Below, piece by piece: positions 1 to 11,357 of a stretch of DNA of 64,000 bases. Position 1 is the first letter of the stretch, and every line of letters starts with the position of its first letter. The notes under the pieces were generated by a model that saw only the letters and a program-made list of their open reading frames with translations, searched no databases and was not told where the DNA came from. Both the position numbers and the translations under genes were made by a program. Source of the stretch: Agroathelia rolfsii (taxonomy: Eukaryota > Basidiomycota > Agaricomycetes > Amylocorticiales > Amylocorticiaceae); the NCBI GenBank assembly GCA_018343915.1, contig JABRWF010000002.1, positions 1,550,001-1,614,000 on the forward strand. The letters run 5' to 3'.

Positions 1-71
1 GAGGGTTCGTCTTATCCATTCTACTTTCCGCTATTATGGTCTGATGACGCTTTTGACACTCATACTACCAG

Positions 72-412
72 GAAATAAGCGATATGCTCGCCAACACACT
101 GTCGTTGGACGAAGAAGACGCTGTACAGGCCGAGTTGGCCGAGTTGCAGGCCCAGGCAGTACGTTTGTTCCTATCAACTTTTTCTTATCTCGTAATTACA
201 TTTATTTAGAAGCTGGGAGAAAGGCAAGCCCAGGGCGAAGAAGCCAGCGGCGAAGTTGTCAATTTACCTTCTGTGCCGTCGACGACGCCCGCTGTGGAGC
301 AGAAGCAAGGTCAGGCTGATTATCGCGGCACTTGCAACACTCGGCTAATATATTCATTTCTGCAGAAGCATCTGGAGAGAGAAGGAAGGAGCGTGTTCCG
401 GTGTCAGCATAA
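72..412 (+). CDS. vps20: VPS20/CHMP6-type ESCRT-III subunit, C-terminal part (5' end outside window)
   Basis: Three exons can be joined: 72-158, 210-309 and 366-412. The first begins after a CCAG acceptor and reads EISDMLANTLSLDEEDAVQ. The second reads KLGERQAQGEEAS and later NLPSVPSTTP. The last ends EASGERRKERVPVSA and stop. This matches the C-terminal tail of CHMP6/Vps20, which has an acidic helix EIS-x-MLA...EDEDAV-x-AEL followed by a LPxVPS MIT-interacting stretch. Vps20 is the myristoylated ESCRT-III subunit that links ESCRT-II to Snf7 at endosomes; that role is family knowledge. The N-terminal helices lie upstream of the window, so the family call rests on the tail alone. Confidence 0.78.
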
Positions 413-549
413 TGCTGTCCATGATAGACATAGGTCACAATACGGTCTACTTATTACATACTCATCGCACATGTATATACACACTACATACCAGACAGAG
501 CTACACTGCTGTCCAAAGCACATACATTTATAATCACCTCGCTGTAATT

Positions 550-2688
550 TCACCATCCCGAGAAATCTCCAAACCCAATCTTCCGCTTCTTCGTAGCCGC
601 TACACCAACATCGTCGCTCGTAGAGGGCAAGCTGGGTCGTTTAGCAGAAGAAACAGTGGACGCGTTGAGGTACTTGCCAACGCCGCCGCCAGATGACGAT
701 GACGATGATGCAGGTGTGGCCTGCTCGCCAACTTTGACGCCAAACCAGTTGATCTCGTCACCCTCCTTTCTCTCAGCGGGTTTTCTCTCGCCGCCATTGG
801 CCTCCGCTTCGGCGCGCCGAGCCAGCTTCTTCGCCATGCGGATCTTGTAATCCTCAAATGGATCTTGATAGCTAGAGTAAGTCAAAAAAAAAAAAAAATC
901 CTGTCAAACAACCAGCCATGGACGAAGTAGATATTAGAATTTTATACACACATGACGACCTCTGTAATCCGGACTTGCTTCGAAGGCCTCTCTGTGCCTT
1001 CTTTCAAGGGCAGCTTTTCCAGCGCGTCGAGTACGTTGTCTCCACCTACGACCTTACCAAAGACAGTGTGTTTCTTGTCTAGGTGGGGCGTGGCGCGGAA
1101 GGTGATATAGAACTGTGACCTGAGCAGAAACAGTGTTTAGTGTGTTCAGTATCGACTTACAAAAGGGCATGTTTATGGAAATGATTCAATACCCGTTTGT
1201 CCCAAGTCCCTTGTTGGCCATGGCCACGACTCCACGGTCGTCGTGCCTAGCAGCACCCTTGTTGTCGAATTCGTCGCGGAAAGGTGTACCCCAGAAAGAT
1301 TCGCCGCCGGAGCCGGTGCCCGTCGGGTCACCCGTTTGGATCTGATTACCAAGTAAGTAAGCGAACGATGGGCAGCGTCATCAATGTCTGTCGCATTGTG
1401 GGTGCTAACGTACCATAAAGCCTGGGACCAGACGGTGGAATAGAACATCGTCGTATTTGCCTAGTCTTGCTAGTTGTAGGAAATTATAACATGTTTTGGG
1501 TGCCTAAGAAACATCTCATTGTTAGAGCTACTGGATGAGAAGGAGAAGAGGTGCTATACCTTTTCGCAGTATAATTCCAAGTTAAGACTACCGCCACCTA
1601 GAGATGTCACGAGTCGGACATATGCACGACGTTTACCGACATCCTTTTCTTTCCCCTTCCCTTTGGGTGGGTTTGATATATCTTCGAACATGAGCTCTTC
1701 CTGCAAGCATCCAGCATGAGCTACTTTTCAGACAGCACCAACGTGGCGTTCGTACCTCATCCCAGAGAAGCTGCGAGCTTCCTGATTTTTGAACGTCCAC
1801 GGATGTGGACGTTAGTGATGCACCAGGCAAGCCATTGGAGTATGGTGATATGTTCCATGGGACTGCCGCTTTCGCTTTGGTAGCTGTGACTGGGCCCGCG
1901 ACCGGAGCTGCTGCAGCGACTGTTTTCGTGGTATCTGCAGCCTTGGATGTCGTAGCAGTGGCAGAGGCGGCTGTTGTAGATGGCCCCAAGCCATGCGGAT
2001 CCTGTAGAGTTATTATATCCTCCCTAAGCAATCCATGAGCGTTCCAACATCGAACAAAAGAAACAAATGCAGCATACTTCTTGACTTTGACATCAGCTAT
2101 GAGATCTCTATTGCCTTTGACACTCTCCGCCAGAAACACATTGCCCGTTGTGGCGATGGCAACAACATGCGAGTGTTCGCTAAAAGGCTTGAACGAGATG
2201 GGATCGTGGATTTCGCCTGTGGATTTACGGGAGTAGTGCAGCGTGATGAGATCGGCTGGAGTTAAAGGTTCTTTGGTTATCGGGTTGGTATTGTCATGCT
2301 GCCTATGTAAGACGAGTTGCTAGTGTGAGATCGTTGTTTCCTCTACGTATACTCGTGTTCGAGCAGTAACAACATACTTGAGCCAAGGGATGATATTGAC
2401 CAAGTCAAAGACATTGCCTGTTCCATCGGCATTGCGCGCGCATACAGGATTTGTAAACGGTTGTAATGACAGAGCACAGCAGTCGAATGGCGTGAGATTT
2501 CCGGGGTGGGGGGCTTGTGGTTTTCTGGTGTTTCGTCATGATTTATGAGAGCTTTGGTCAAATGCATAACCAGGCCATTATGGAAGAACTCACGCCTTGT
2601 GGCCTGCTGAAGACGCTGAGTGTTGACCAAATTTACCAGTATGCTCTTCGTGTGTGATGTATAGCTTGTTAGAATTTCCGTGACCCAT
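550..2688 (-). CDS. PPIL2: U-box cyclophilin, peptidyl-prolyl isomerase-like 2 (Cyp60/CYP8 family)
   Basis: Several exons run from the start at 2688 to the stop at 550. The N-terminus reads [17 protein letters not shown], the usual Cyp60 opening. A modified RING/U-box follows ([14 protein letters not shown], later [20 protein letters not shown]). An Ala/Thr-rich linker (about 1840-2000) then leads to a cyclophilin domain with [27 protein letters not shown] and GTNGSQFYIT. The tail VGKYLN...[13 protein letters not shown] is diagnostic for PPIL2. The family is nuclear, associates with spliceosomes and can act as a ubiquitin ligase. The position equal to Trp121 of CypA appears to be His ([13 protein letters not shown]), as expected for this weakly cyclosporin-binding subfamily. 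The gene is divergent from the PPR gene, with about 140 bp between start codons. Exon borders in the middle were not all fixed. Confidence 0.9.
885..898. repeat. Poly-A homopolymer in a PPIL2 intron
   Basis: A run of about 14 A just upstream (plus-strand sense) of the last coding exon. On the gene's strand it is a T tract within the intron after DVVM. Confidence 0.6.
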
Positions 2689-2831
2689 TATAGCTGTAGT
2701 AAAGAAAGCAGATGGACAAGTGTGTTATGGTATAATTGCCGATGTGTGTTACTAGTGGACAACTCGGAGAAGTAAAAGCACGGAATTATGTCAGAGGAGT
2801 CGGTGCACAACTTCAAGTTGCTCACCAACTC

Positions 2832-5174
2832 ATGCTGAGATGCACTCGCCGGTCAAGAGCACCTCTCATCCTCATAGACTCTCTTGCACCCAGGCTATAT
2901 CCATCTAGAAATGCTAGCAAAAAGCCTCCTCGTAAAAATAAACATGCATCGTCTAATTCCCCATCCACCGCATCGACTTCAAAAGGCAAACCTCGCATAC
3001 CCATTTCCCTCGCATCATTTCCTGCCAGTATCGGTGCTAGCAGCGGCAGGACTACCACAGATACTGCCAGCGTTTTAGATAGCATCTCATACCACCGACG
3101 GCGCATAGAAGATGGCTCTTCCACCGATGTGGACGCCCTAAGCACACTTGACTTGCAGCTACGTACGGCACTAAGGGAGGGAAACGTGCGTGCTGCAGGC
3201 GAGGCTTGGTCAACACTCGAGGAGAAGAAACTGCTCAAGCTTCTAGGTCATCCACAACTAGAAGCGTATGCTACCATGCTAGCAAGGCTTTGTCCCGTTG
3301 GTCAGCCCAAGGTTGACTGGCCGGAAGAGGACAGAGTCATCATCGAGCGTATTGCATTAGTTATTGCTAATGGTCGCGCGCCAGAGGCTTTGACGGCCTG
3401 CATGATCGCTTATCTTATGAGGGGAGACTATGATGCCGTCATAAGACTGCACCAGCGCTTTTCAAACAGTTCTGAAGAATCACTGGCTACTCCAGCCTCT
3501 CTTAATAATGATGCTGGTGACCTGGATGAATCCCACAACGGTCTCGTGTCTATTACGGATGATGCTCCTCGTACAGATCGCGGGACTGCGTTAACAACTT
3601 TGGCTGCCGTCGCGGCCCATGCGATGCAAGACAACTTTGCCGAAGCCTGGCTGGCGTCCGACAACACAAGACTGCGAAGGAGCCACTTTACGACGATCGA
3701 GTTCCTTAAAAGCCTGTCTGCCAATCCTACTGTGCACGCGACCGTCGAGCGCTACATCCGCTACATTGAAGTCGCAGGCCTTGTATGCCGCCCCGGCGCC
3801 CTGTCCAAGCAGATCGACAATCTCGTAAGCGACCGGGCCATTTCACAATTGGAAAAGCTGTACGCCGCCATCGTCGAGGGTGTGTCGGGTGAGCAGCCAT
3901 ATCTGGCCGCAGACCCCGCACATGTCTCGCCGAACAAACCTGTGTTTGTGTCTGAGGGAGCATGGTCTCTCTTCCTCCGGGCATTCTTAGAGCTTGGTCA
4001 GCGCCCCGCAGCTAGCAAGGTGTGGGACGATATGGTCAAGGTCGGCATCACGCCCGGCTCACTCTCGTGGGCTGCCCTCCTGAGTGGGTATGACAAAGGT
4101 GGTCATGTCCAGTCTGCGATAAACACATGGGATATGATGATCGCAGCTAATGTCCAGCCAGACGCGATTGTGTACGTAGCCATGATCAAGGCGCTCTTTC
4201 GTGCTGGTAAAGTTAACGAGGCCGTGGACAAGTTCCACGAGTTCGATGGGTTGTACCAGAAGGGCAAAGCTCTTGGGGCGCATGTGCCTCCCATAGCGGT
4301 GTATAATGCTGTTCTCGATGGTCTATTTACCGTCTCGCGCACGGAGGAGGCAGAGGCAATCATCAAGGACATGCAGAGCCGCGGACCGCCGCTCGATATC
4401 GTCTCGTTCAATATCATCATTCAGTTCCAGGCACGTAGGGGACAATTCAGAAAGGTAGCAACTACCCTGCGCGATCTCAAGTCGGCGGGGCTGTCGGGAG
4501 ACGTGTTTACATTCTCTTCGATACTTTCTGCTTTACTCAAGGCCGGACGCAAGGACGCGGTGGAAATCACCAACGACCTTCTCAAGAGCGAGGGGATCAC
4601 GGCTAATGTGGCTACCTACAGCGCCGTGATTGACTCGCTCATGCGCGAGAACGACGAGCAGAGCTTAAAAGGTGCACTCGACTGGCTCACGAAGATGGAA
4701 CAGAACCCGCACGCGCAGCCAAACGACGTGACATACACGACCGTGCTGTCAGGCATCTACCGCGCCTCATGGCTAGATAAGCGCTTCAAAGACGAATGTC
4801 TTGCAAATATTCGCGAACGCATGCGCAAACGCGGCGTGCGACCGAATCGCGCGACTTACCACATCTTGATCCGTGCTAGCTTGGGGAATCACGCACCACA
4901 GGGGCTGCAAGATGCACTTATATTATACAGGGAGATGCAAAAACGGGTTGGGCTAGAGAATGACTCGTGGTATGTGATGCTCCATGGTCTGGTAGAAAGA
5001 GGGGAGTGGGGGACAGCGAGGGAGGTGGCAGGCGATTTACGCAAAAGCGGGCTTCAGCCCAAGGGGAACGTGATGGAGCTGATCAGGAGGATTGACCAGC
5101 ACGGACTTGCTCTCATGGGTGCAGATTCGGGTGCGGCCTACCGGGCTGCCAATCTTGCGAGGTGGAAAAAATAG
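2832..5174 (+). CDS. Mitochondrial pentatricopeptide-repeat (PPR) protein
   Basis: This is a single uninterrupted frame. The open frame extends back to 2736, but the ATG at 2832 is preferred. It gives MLRCTRRSRAPLILIDSL, an Arg-rich, acid-free amphipathic mitochondrial presequence, and it leaves room for a leader after the divergent PPIL2 gene. The protein is about 780 residues. Its C-terminal two thirds carries degenerate 35-residue PPR units, for example SWAALLSGYDKGGHVQSAI, VAMIKALFRAGKVNEAV, YNAVLDGLFTVSRTEEA, FSSILSALLKAGRKDAV and YSAVIDSLMREND. Fungal PPR proteins bind organellar transcripts and act in their stability, processing or translation. The RNA target cannot be inferred here. 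The absence of introns is unusual for this window. Confidence 0.85.
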   Translation: MLRCTRRSRAPLILIDSLAPRLYPSRNASKKPPRKNKHASSNSPSTASTSKGKPRIPISLASFPASIGASSGRTTTDTASVLDSISYHRRRIEDGSSTDVDALSTLDLQLRTALREGNVRAAGEAWSTLEEKKLLKLLGHPQLEAYATMLARLCPVGQPKVDWPEEDRVIIERIALVIANGRAPEALTACMIAYLMRGDYDAVIRLHQRFSNSSEESLATPASLNNDAGDLDESHNGLVSITDDAPRTDRGTALTTLAAVAAHAMQDNFAEAWLASDNTRLRRSHFTTIEFLKSLSANPTVHATVERYIRYIEVAGLVCRPGALSKQIDNLVSDRAISQLEKLYAAIVEGVSGEQPYLAADPAHVSPNKPVFVSEGAWSLFLRAFLELGQRPAASKVWDDMVKVGITPGSLSWAALLSGYDKGGHVQSAINTWDMMIAANVQPDAIVYVAMIKALFRAGKVNEAVDKFHEFDGLYQKGKALGAHVPPIAVYNAVLDGLFTVSRTEEAEAIIKDMQSRGPPLDIVSFNIIIQFQARRGQFRKVATTLRDLKSAGLSGDVFTFSSILSALLKAGRKDAVEITNDLLKSEGITANVATYSAVIDSLMRENDEQSLKGALDWLTKMEQNPHAQPNDVTYTTVLSGIYRASWLDKRFKDECLANIRERMRKRGVRPNRATYHILIRASLGNHAPQGLQDALILYREMQKRVGLENDSWYVMLHGLVERGEWGTAREVAGDLRKSGLQPKGNVMELIRRIDQHGLALMGADSGAAYRAANLARWKK

Positions 5175-5225
5175 TAACAGTCGCTCATAATAGAGCTATA
5201 ATAATGGTTTTAGAATATATGATTA

Positions 5226-5552
5226 TTATGCTCGAGTGCCGAAGAAGAATGATTTGCCCAAGCCTAGGCGAACGTATCGCGCGTATGCTAGAGAAAAAAA
5301 TATAGTGGTTAAAATGAAACTTGGTGCTGAGAAATGCATAAATTCAAGCATACCCCAGTAACTCCATTTTCTACCCAACCATTTGCCAAGGAACGGTAGA
5401 AGCAGGACGGCGACAAGTTGCTGTAATTGTTCAAGACTCTCCTCCCACTCTCTCACTGCCAGCTGGTATTCTTCATCATCCGAGTCATATGAGCTGGTAG
5501 ATCCTGAGACGGAAGACGAGTCGAGGGAGGCAACCGAGTCCCTGTCGGACAT
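5226..5552 (-). CDS. MIM2: Small mitochondrial outer-membrane import protein, MIM2-like
   Basis: Two exons (5354-5552 and 5226-5287) flank a 66-nt intron with GTATGC donor and CTCTAG acceptor. The 86-residue product has an acidic Ser-rich N-terminus (SDSDDEEYQLAVREWEESLEQLQQL). One hydrophobic segment follows, continuing as LLLPFLGKWLGRKWSYWAYARY and a short basic tail. The W-x-E-x-L-x-Q-L...PF-x-GKWLGR pattern fits fungal Mim2, which with Mim1 forms the complex inserting helical proteins into the mitochondrial outer membrane. Reading straight through the intron gives a different and less plausible middle. The gene is short enough to be missed by automatic annotation. Assignment rests on motif memory, so it is moderate. 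Confidence 0.68.
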   Translation of the reverse strand: MSDRDSVASLDSSSVSGSTSSYDSDDEEYQLAVREWEESLEQLQQLVAVLLLPFLGKWLGRKWSYWGMLEFMHFSAPSFILTTIFFSLAYARYVRLGLGKSFFFGTRA

Positions 5553-5669
5553 GATGGTGTTTTAGTAGTGTTGGCTGAATATGTTGTCTTGAGGCGTAAT
5601 GGCGCTACCCTGTCGGGGCATCAAGGCATGGCGCTGATGTGGGTGGCCGTGATGACATCAGCAGGTCAG

Positions 5670-5681
5670 CACGTGACGTCA
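5670..5681. promoter_or_regulatory. Overlapping E-box and palindromic CRE in a divergent promoter
   Basis: CACGTG (5670-5675) runs directly into the perfect palindrome TGACGTCA (5674-5681), in the 294-bp gap between the MIM2-like gene and the sugar transporter. A one-mismatch CRE, TGACATCA, lies at 5653-5660. CREs bind bZIP factors of the Atf1/CREB type, and CACGTG binds bHLH factors. Their use here is inferred from sequence only. Confidence 0.5.
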
Positions 5682-5846
5682 GCGTGGAGAGACGGTGGGC
5701 GGCAGTAGGCATAGCCACCCGGCAAATGATATTCGGCCCCTTCGAGCGTAATAAGGGTCCCTCCCCTCGGACCGCACACCCCTCCCCTCATCTTGCGAGT
5801 CGACAACGACCATCATCACGTCCGGACGTGCTCAGCATATGCCAAC

Positions 5847-8554
5847 ATGGAGGCTACCCCGTCGACGAGAAAGATCGTCGGCCAAAAGTTGCTCTATGGA
5901 ATATCGATATTTGCCTCACTCGGCGTGTTCCTGGTGAGCATTTCATTCCCCGCGTCACCTGCGAGGGGCACAAACAACTCACCAAGACGTCATCACTTCT
6001 TTTGTGTATTGCCAGTTTGGATATGATCAAGGGTAATTCAATGCTCTTGTATAGTGGTAAAATCACAATATACAATGTGTTCATGCTGTTCTGTTTCCAG
6101 TGTCATGTCCGGGATAATCACGCAACCTTACTTCAGAAACTTCTTTAACCAGCCCACAGCCGTTGAGACGGGGACCATGGTCGCTGTCCTGGAGATCGGC
6201 GCATTCAGTAAATCGTCATACTCTTCTACATACAGCGGCACATTTCATAACAGTCTACTATCCACAGTAACCTCTTTAGCATCTGGTACAATCGGTGACC
6301 GTATCGGGCGCAAAGGCACGCTCTTCACCGGTGCTGTAGTCTTCAGTATTGGCGGTGCCATCCAAACATTCACTACCGGCTTTTACATGATGGTCGTTGG
6401 CCGTATCATCAGTGGATTTGGTGTCGGATTTTTATCGTGAGCACGATTTTTGTTTATAAATGAAGTTTCTCGGTAACGATACTGACACGCATGCAGGACC
6501 ATCGTACCCATTTACCAGAGTGAAATATCTCCCCCTAACCATGTGAGAATCTATCCCTTCTCACTTAGGTAAAATAAAACAATTAATTCGTAAATACCTT
6601 TCAGCGTGGTGCTTTGGCCTGTATGGAGTTCACAGGAAATATTGCTGGATACGCTACGTCTGTCGTACGTGTTTTTGATACTACCAAATTGGTCGACAAA
6701 CTGAAGTCACCCGACAACTAGTGGGTTGATTATTTCTCTTCTTTCATCGACTCCGACGTTTCCTGGCGTTTGCCCCTCTTCTTCCAATGTGTCATCGGCT
6801 CCATTCTGGCAGTGGGCTCACTGCTTATTCCTGAGAGCCCCAGGTAAGTGTTATATGTTTATGCATTTGTGATGATGCAAGTGTTCACACCCCATATCAT
6901 AGATGGCTGATTGACAATGACCATGACGCTGCTGGCATGCGGGTCATCGCTGACTTGCACGGCGGAGATGAGAACGATCCCAAGGCCCAAGCAGAATTCC
7001 AAGAGGTCAAGGACCGTGTTCTTTTCGAAGTAGGTTTCCCGCGGCATCGTTAGCATATTGTAGGAAAGAGTACTCAGCATCATCAATAGCGTGAACAAGG
7101 CGAGGCGAGGTCGTATGCTATGATGTGGAAGAAGTATAAGCGACGTGTGTTGCTTGCCATGTCTTCGCAGGCTTTTGCTCAACTTGTACGTATACATTTT
7201 GATAGCATTTCTGGTTCTTTTGGCTAATAGTATGTAATTAGAACGGTATCAATGGTAAGTATTGCAGCTCATACTTGGTTTCATGGGATTAACGAGGTAA
7301 TACTTCAAGTCATTTCATACTTTGCTCGTAAGTCTTGTCACATTATTTCGCTGAGATGATGCTCATGACATTCGTTATACAGCTTCTGTTTTCGAGCGTG
7401 AGTACTTGTGCACAGCCTTCGTCAATCTGCCTCTAATAAGGATCGTCGAATTCAGAGGCTGGCTGGCTTGGCCGAGGTGCATTGCTCATGACTGGTATCA
7501 ATGCAATCATCTATCTTTTCAGCACAGTGCCCACGTACGTATCCAAGCCGTAATGAAAACTCGTCGCTCATATATATGCATTTTGTAGATGGTATCTGGT
7601 TGACCGCTGGGGAAGGCGTCCTATTTTGCTTTCTGGAGCTGTTGTCGTAAGTAGATTTATCTGCATCCTGCCGTGATGGCGCTCATGCTAGTTATAGATG
7701 GGTCTTTCTCTCGCAGCTGTAGGCTGGTGGATGTATGTTGATGTACCTCAGACACCAAACGCTGTTGTTGTTTGTGTGATCATTTTCAATGCTGCATTCG
7801 GTTACAGGTAGGAAGAGCAACAAAAGCCTGGAACGTCTTAAATGCTGATATATTCTTTTCTTAGCTGGGGTCCTCTCCCATGGCTGTACCCCCCAGAGGT
7901 GAAAGAGGAATTATCTCTTCTGTTACCTCTTCCGCTGACTAGCTGTAACAGATTCTTCCTTTGACGGTCCGTGCAAAGGGCGTCTCCTTATCCACAGCAA
8001 CCAACTGGGCCTTCAACTTCTTGGTTGGTGAAATGACACTCCCGCTCCAAGAGCTCATCAAGTGGCGACTCTATCCCATGCACGGCTTCTTCTGTGCATG
8101 CAGTTTCATTCTTGGTAAGGCTCATCCACTTTTGCGCTTGAATATAATGCTGATATATGCTTAAATAGTATACTTCTGTATGTGTAACCGAAGGGTATCT
8201 ACATGGAGCATCTACTAACTCAAACACAGTGTACCCTGAAACGATGGGAGTTCCTTTGGAGGAGATGGACGCTGTATTTGGTGAAGGTGACGTAATATCC
8301 CTCAGGGTCACTGTAACTTGTGCTGACAATAAAAATGATGCACTGCAGAGGAACGCGAGGAGCTTGAATCCGAGCGTGCATCCCTCGTATCCAACCGCAG
8401 CTCCCGCAGCCGCCGTTCCTTGGGTGTCCCTGCCATTGATACTGGCAGGCGCCTGTCCCAAGGCAAGAGTAAACGCGACGAGGGCTGGCTCACTCGTTTC
8501 ATTTACCGCAAAGATGCTCGTGCATCATACCAGCGCATCGAGGATGACGAATAG
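5847..8554 (+). CDS. MFS sugar transporter (hexose/general substrate transporter family)
   Basis: The start MEATPSTRKIVGQKLLYG is followed by about a dozen short exons. Signature pieces appear in order: FGYDQGVMSGI (TM1), GDRIGRKGTLF (loop 2-3), YQSEISPPNHRGALA, IPESPRWLIDNDHD (PESPR motif), SQAFAQLNGINVISYFA (QxxGxN in TM7), LVDRWGRRPILLSGA (loop 8-9), GPLPWLYPPEI, VKGVSLSTATNW-type TM10, and the end motif YPETMGVPLEEMDAVFGEE. A hydrophilic Arg/Ser-rich tail of about 60 residues ends YQRIEDDE. Together these define a 12-TM plasma-membrane proton/sugar transporter. Substrate cannot be read from sequence. The 5' side faces the MIM2-like gene across a CRE/E-box. Confidence 0.9.
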
Positions 8555-9315
8555 GAACTCGCGAGGATGGATGACAGGCAAGAAGGCGACAACGGGGAGG
8601 AGGTTGAAGATGAAGATGAACAAGATAGCGAAGATGTGGTGGAAGGAGCAAACACAGCGTTAGGCCATCATCGAACAAAAACACCTTAACCAGTTTTTGT
8701 TCAACGCTCTATGGTGCCTTTTCGCACCTCTTTTTTTTTTCTGTTCTCCGTCGTTTGCGCCCTCTTGTCCGTGTCGTCCGTCCTCGGAGTGTTATGCGGA
8801 TAGTTTTGTCTGGAACATGGCATCCCTCGATTACCACATCATCACGATTTTTTTTTTTTACATTACATACCCTTCCCAAATTCCTTGCCTCACCAGCACA
8901 AGCATTATTTTTTCTTCCTTCCTCACTTTCCTTGTTATAAACATTACGATTGACTTTGTTGATCTACTATGTCTTCGATCTGAACCATTATTACCAATCA
9001 AATGCATGTAATTTGACGAAGCTGTGGAGACCCTCAAACGTGGCATTGAGCTAGACCTGATACCGGTGAATTTGTATGTAAGTGAGGGTGTGAAGTACTT
9101 ATGCGTGCTGGGAATAGAAGAATACAAACATGCATCTTGTTTACATGAGAAGTAAGCCAACGGCGCTTGTTTGTCTCACGGAGGCTATTGTCTTATATAA
9201 TTGAACCTGTTGATCCACCAGAATGGCATAATAGCGTCACGGTAGTCTCCAATCTTGTACTCTTGCCACTGGCAAGGCCCTGTGCCAAACGTCCTTCTTC
9301 TCTCATACCATCATC
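8555..9315. other. Intergenic, pyrimidine- and T-rich
   Basis: No supported gene lies here. The stretch after the transporter stop is rich in T and C, with T runs near 8728-8740 and 8850-8859. It probably holds the transporter 3' UTR and the promoter of the next gene. Confidence 0.5.
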
Positions 9316-11015
9316 ATGCAAGCAGAAGCTCTCTTTGCACCCAGTCCAGTCCGTGGTCAGTTGGAGCCCCAGGACGAGGCCAACAGACCTGGTTATCTCT
9401 ACTTGCAATGCACCGATACGCCTAATGAGCTCAAAGTGAGTACTCGCGCATACACACAGGCTATATATCACATGTTCTACGGCGCTTCGTTTAACTAACA
9501 CTCATTCCTCAGGTTTTACTGCCTCCGAGGCCTGCATTTCTCTATAGCCAGCTGATCATAGCCGAGCTTGCAACACTATCAAATCGTGAAGCTATCGACT
9601 GGAACAAATTGCTCCGCATACGCCATCTGAAAGACCGCATGATCCGCAAATGCCTGCGCTTGGAGCGCCAGATGGCGCCTCGCAGGAAGCTCGACGGCAT
9701 CTCTTTCATTGCTCTCCCAGCGCCAGAAACTTTCAGGCTGAAAGAGCTTGAGAGGTGGTACCAGGATTGGGAGCTCGAGCAGGACGCTCTAGGTGAGGGC
9801 GACTATATGCCCACCACGCCGCCCAAGAAGCAGGCTACCCCGGAGCTCAGGCGCGGTTCGACATGCTGTGAGCGCTGTGCGCATGCGCCGCCCCCAGCGT
9901 CACCTACGCCATCGCAAAGAGCATCCCGAAGGACATCTATGGCTTCGATGCAACGAGGTTCTATGATCATTAGCCCCGGGCCTCCTGTGGCTTATGCCGA
10001 TCATCATCATCATGCGCACCACCACCACCACCACCACCACCACCATCCTCCAGAAATGGACGATACCTCTCCCTCCCCGAACGATGATGATATACACCAT
10101 CAGGAAGAGTTCTATCACGACCATGGGCAGCAGGAATACACACCTCAGCCCATGCCCCCGCCTCCGCCGCCAGAGCCCCAACATGACATGTCACCAACTC
10201 CACTACCGGAATCACAAATGCAGCTGCAGTCCGAGTTTTCGCCCACACCCATGCCTGAACCGCCCATGCACCTCCACGGCGCCTTCTCACCGGATCCCAT
10301 CCCTATTCCGTATCGCCAGTCTGCTGCGATCGAGAACCCGATGAGTCTGTCGTACCTCGCTTCTCAGCTACGCGATTCTCCTTCTCCGCAACCACCGCTG
10401 GGTGCGACGCCCATGTCTCCTATCCTAGAGGACCCTGCCTCGCTCATTGACGAGACCCCTCAGCCTTTGCCTGTCCCAATGCCAGCGCCGATTCCTGTCC
10501 CCGAGCCGATACCGCACCGAACTGGCATCCCGCGCAGGAGGAGCAGCCTGAAGAGGTCTAATAGCACCATTTCTCTGCCCAAGACCGTCGCGTGGGCGGA
10601 CTTGTCCGACCAGATGGCCCGCGTCGGGCTTGCGGCGGGCGCGGCCGACGACGAGGGTGGCAAGAACTTTGAGGCGGTCAAGGCCGTGATTATGAGCCAA
10701 CTTACGGGGCTCGGCTCGCTTAGGCAGAATATCGCGTCATCTCTGGATCAGCTGAGGATGAAGACGGAGATTTTACAGAAGGAGGCTGAGCGGTTGTTGC
10801 AGGACGAAGAGAGTATGCGCGAAAAGGAGAGGCAGTTGCAGATGACGTTGGAATCGTTGGAGTTGAGGCATACGGAAAGAGTGAGTTTTCATGCATTTTT
10901 TAAATGTTAGGTGAAATACTTACAGGTTTTTTTCGAAGCAATGATCACGAACACAATACTTGAGTTTATTTTGTAGAACCAATCACGACGTGCACGATGT
11001 AGCGACGGATATTAG
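9316..11015 (+). CDS. Hypothetical protein with His/Pro-rich disordered centre and C-terminal coiled coil
   Basis: Three exons (9316-9435, 9513-10880, 10977-11015) encode about 508 residues. The N-terminal 150 residues look folded: RPGYLYLQCTDTPNELKVLL, then helical ELATLSNREAIDWNKLLRIR and RLERQMAPRRKLDGISF, ending with a Trp-rich helix (LERWYQDWELEQD). The centre (about 160-380) is low complexity, with an 18-residue His-dominated run (about 10000-10047) and many Pro/Met repeats. An Arg/Ser patch follows (TGIPRRRSSLKRSNSTI). The last 100 residues form a Leu/Glu coiled coil (LRMKTEILQKEAERLLQDEE). I do not recognise the family. No membrane segment or signal peptide is visible. The basic patch could be a phospho-regulated or nuclear-localising site, but that is inference. 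Confidence 0.75.
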
Positions 11016-11357
11016 ATGATGTTGTATGAATGTACTTTAGGGGGGTTTTTACTTCCGGGCGCTTTATTCTGAAGTTGTACCAGCTCTTATACCTCTGTCT
11101 GTACTACTGGTACCTTGGCCAACTTTGGCATCAAATTGGATTTATCGGATTTCTTTGCGAAGTCATTTATACCAGAGCCCAAGCACTCAAGAAGGAATAT
11201 CACAATAATTTGAGTCTGATTTCTTGATTGTCGACGTTTACTTGCGCTTTCCGAATCATAATTTGAGCTTCGACCTGCGTATAAAATCGAGGATTACTGG
11301 GACTAGGTCCCAACTGTCTACTGGGTAGCCAGTGTAGTAACCAGTGAAGAAAACACC
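11016..11357. promoter_or_regulatory. Intergenic with TATA box before the next gene
   Basis: TATAAAA sits at 11280-11286, 72 bp upstream of the ATG at 11358. Nothing else is recognisable in the gap. Confidence 0.5.

Noticed and set aside
9900..10290. Open frames antisense to the His-rich gene (poly-Val and poly-Gly/Asp proteins)
   Set aside because: Direct translation artefacts of the CAC/CAT repeat on the other strand or frame.
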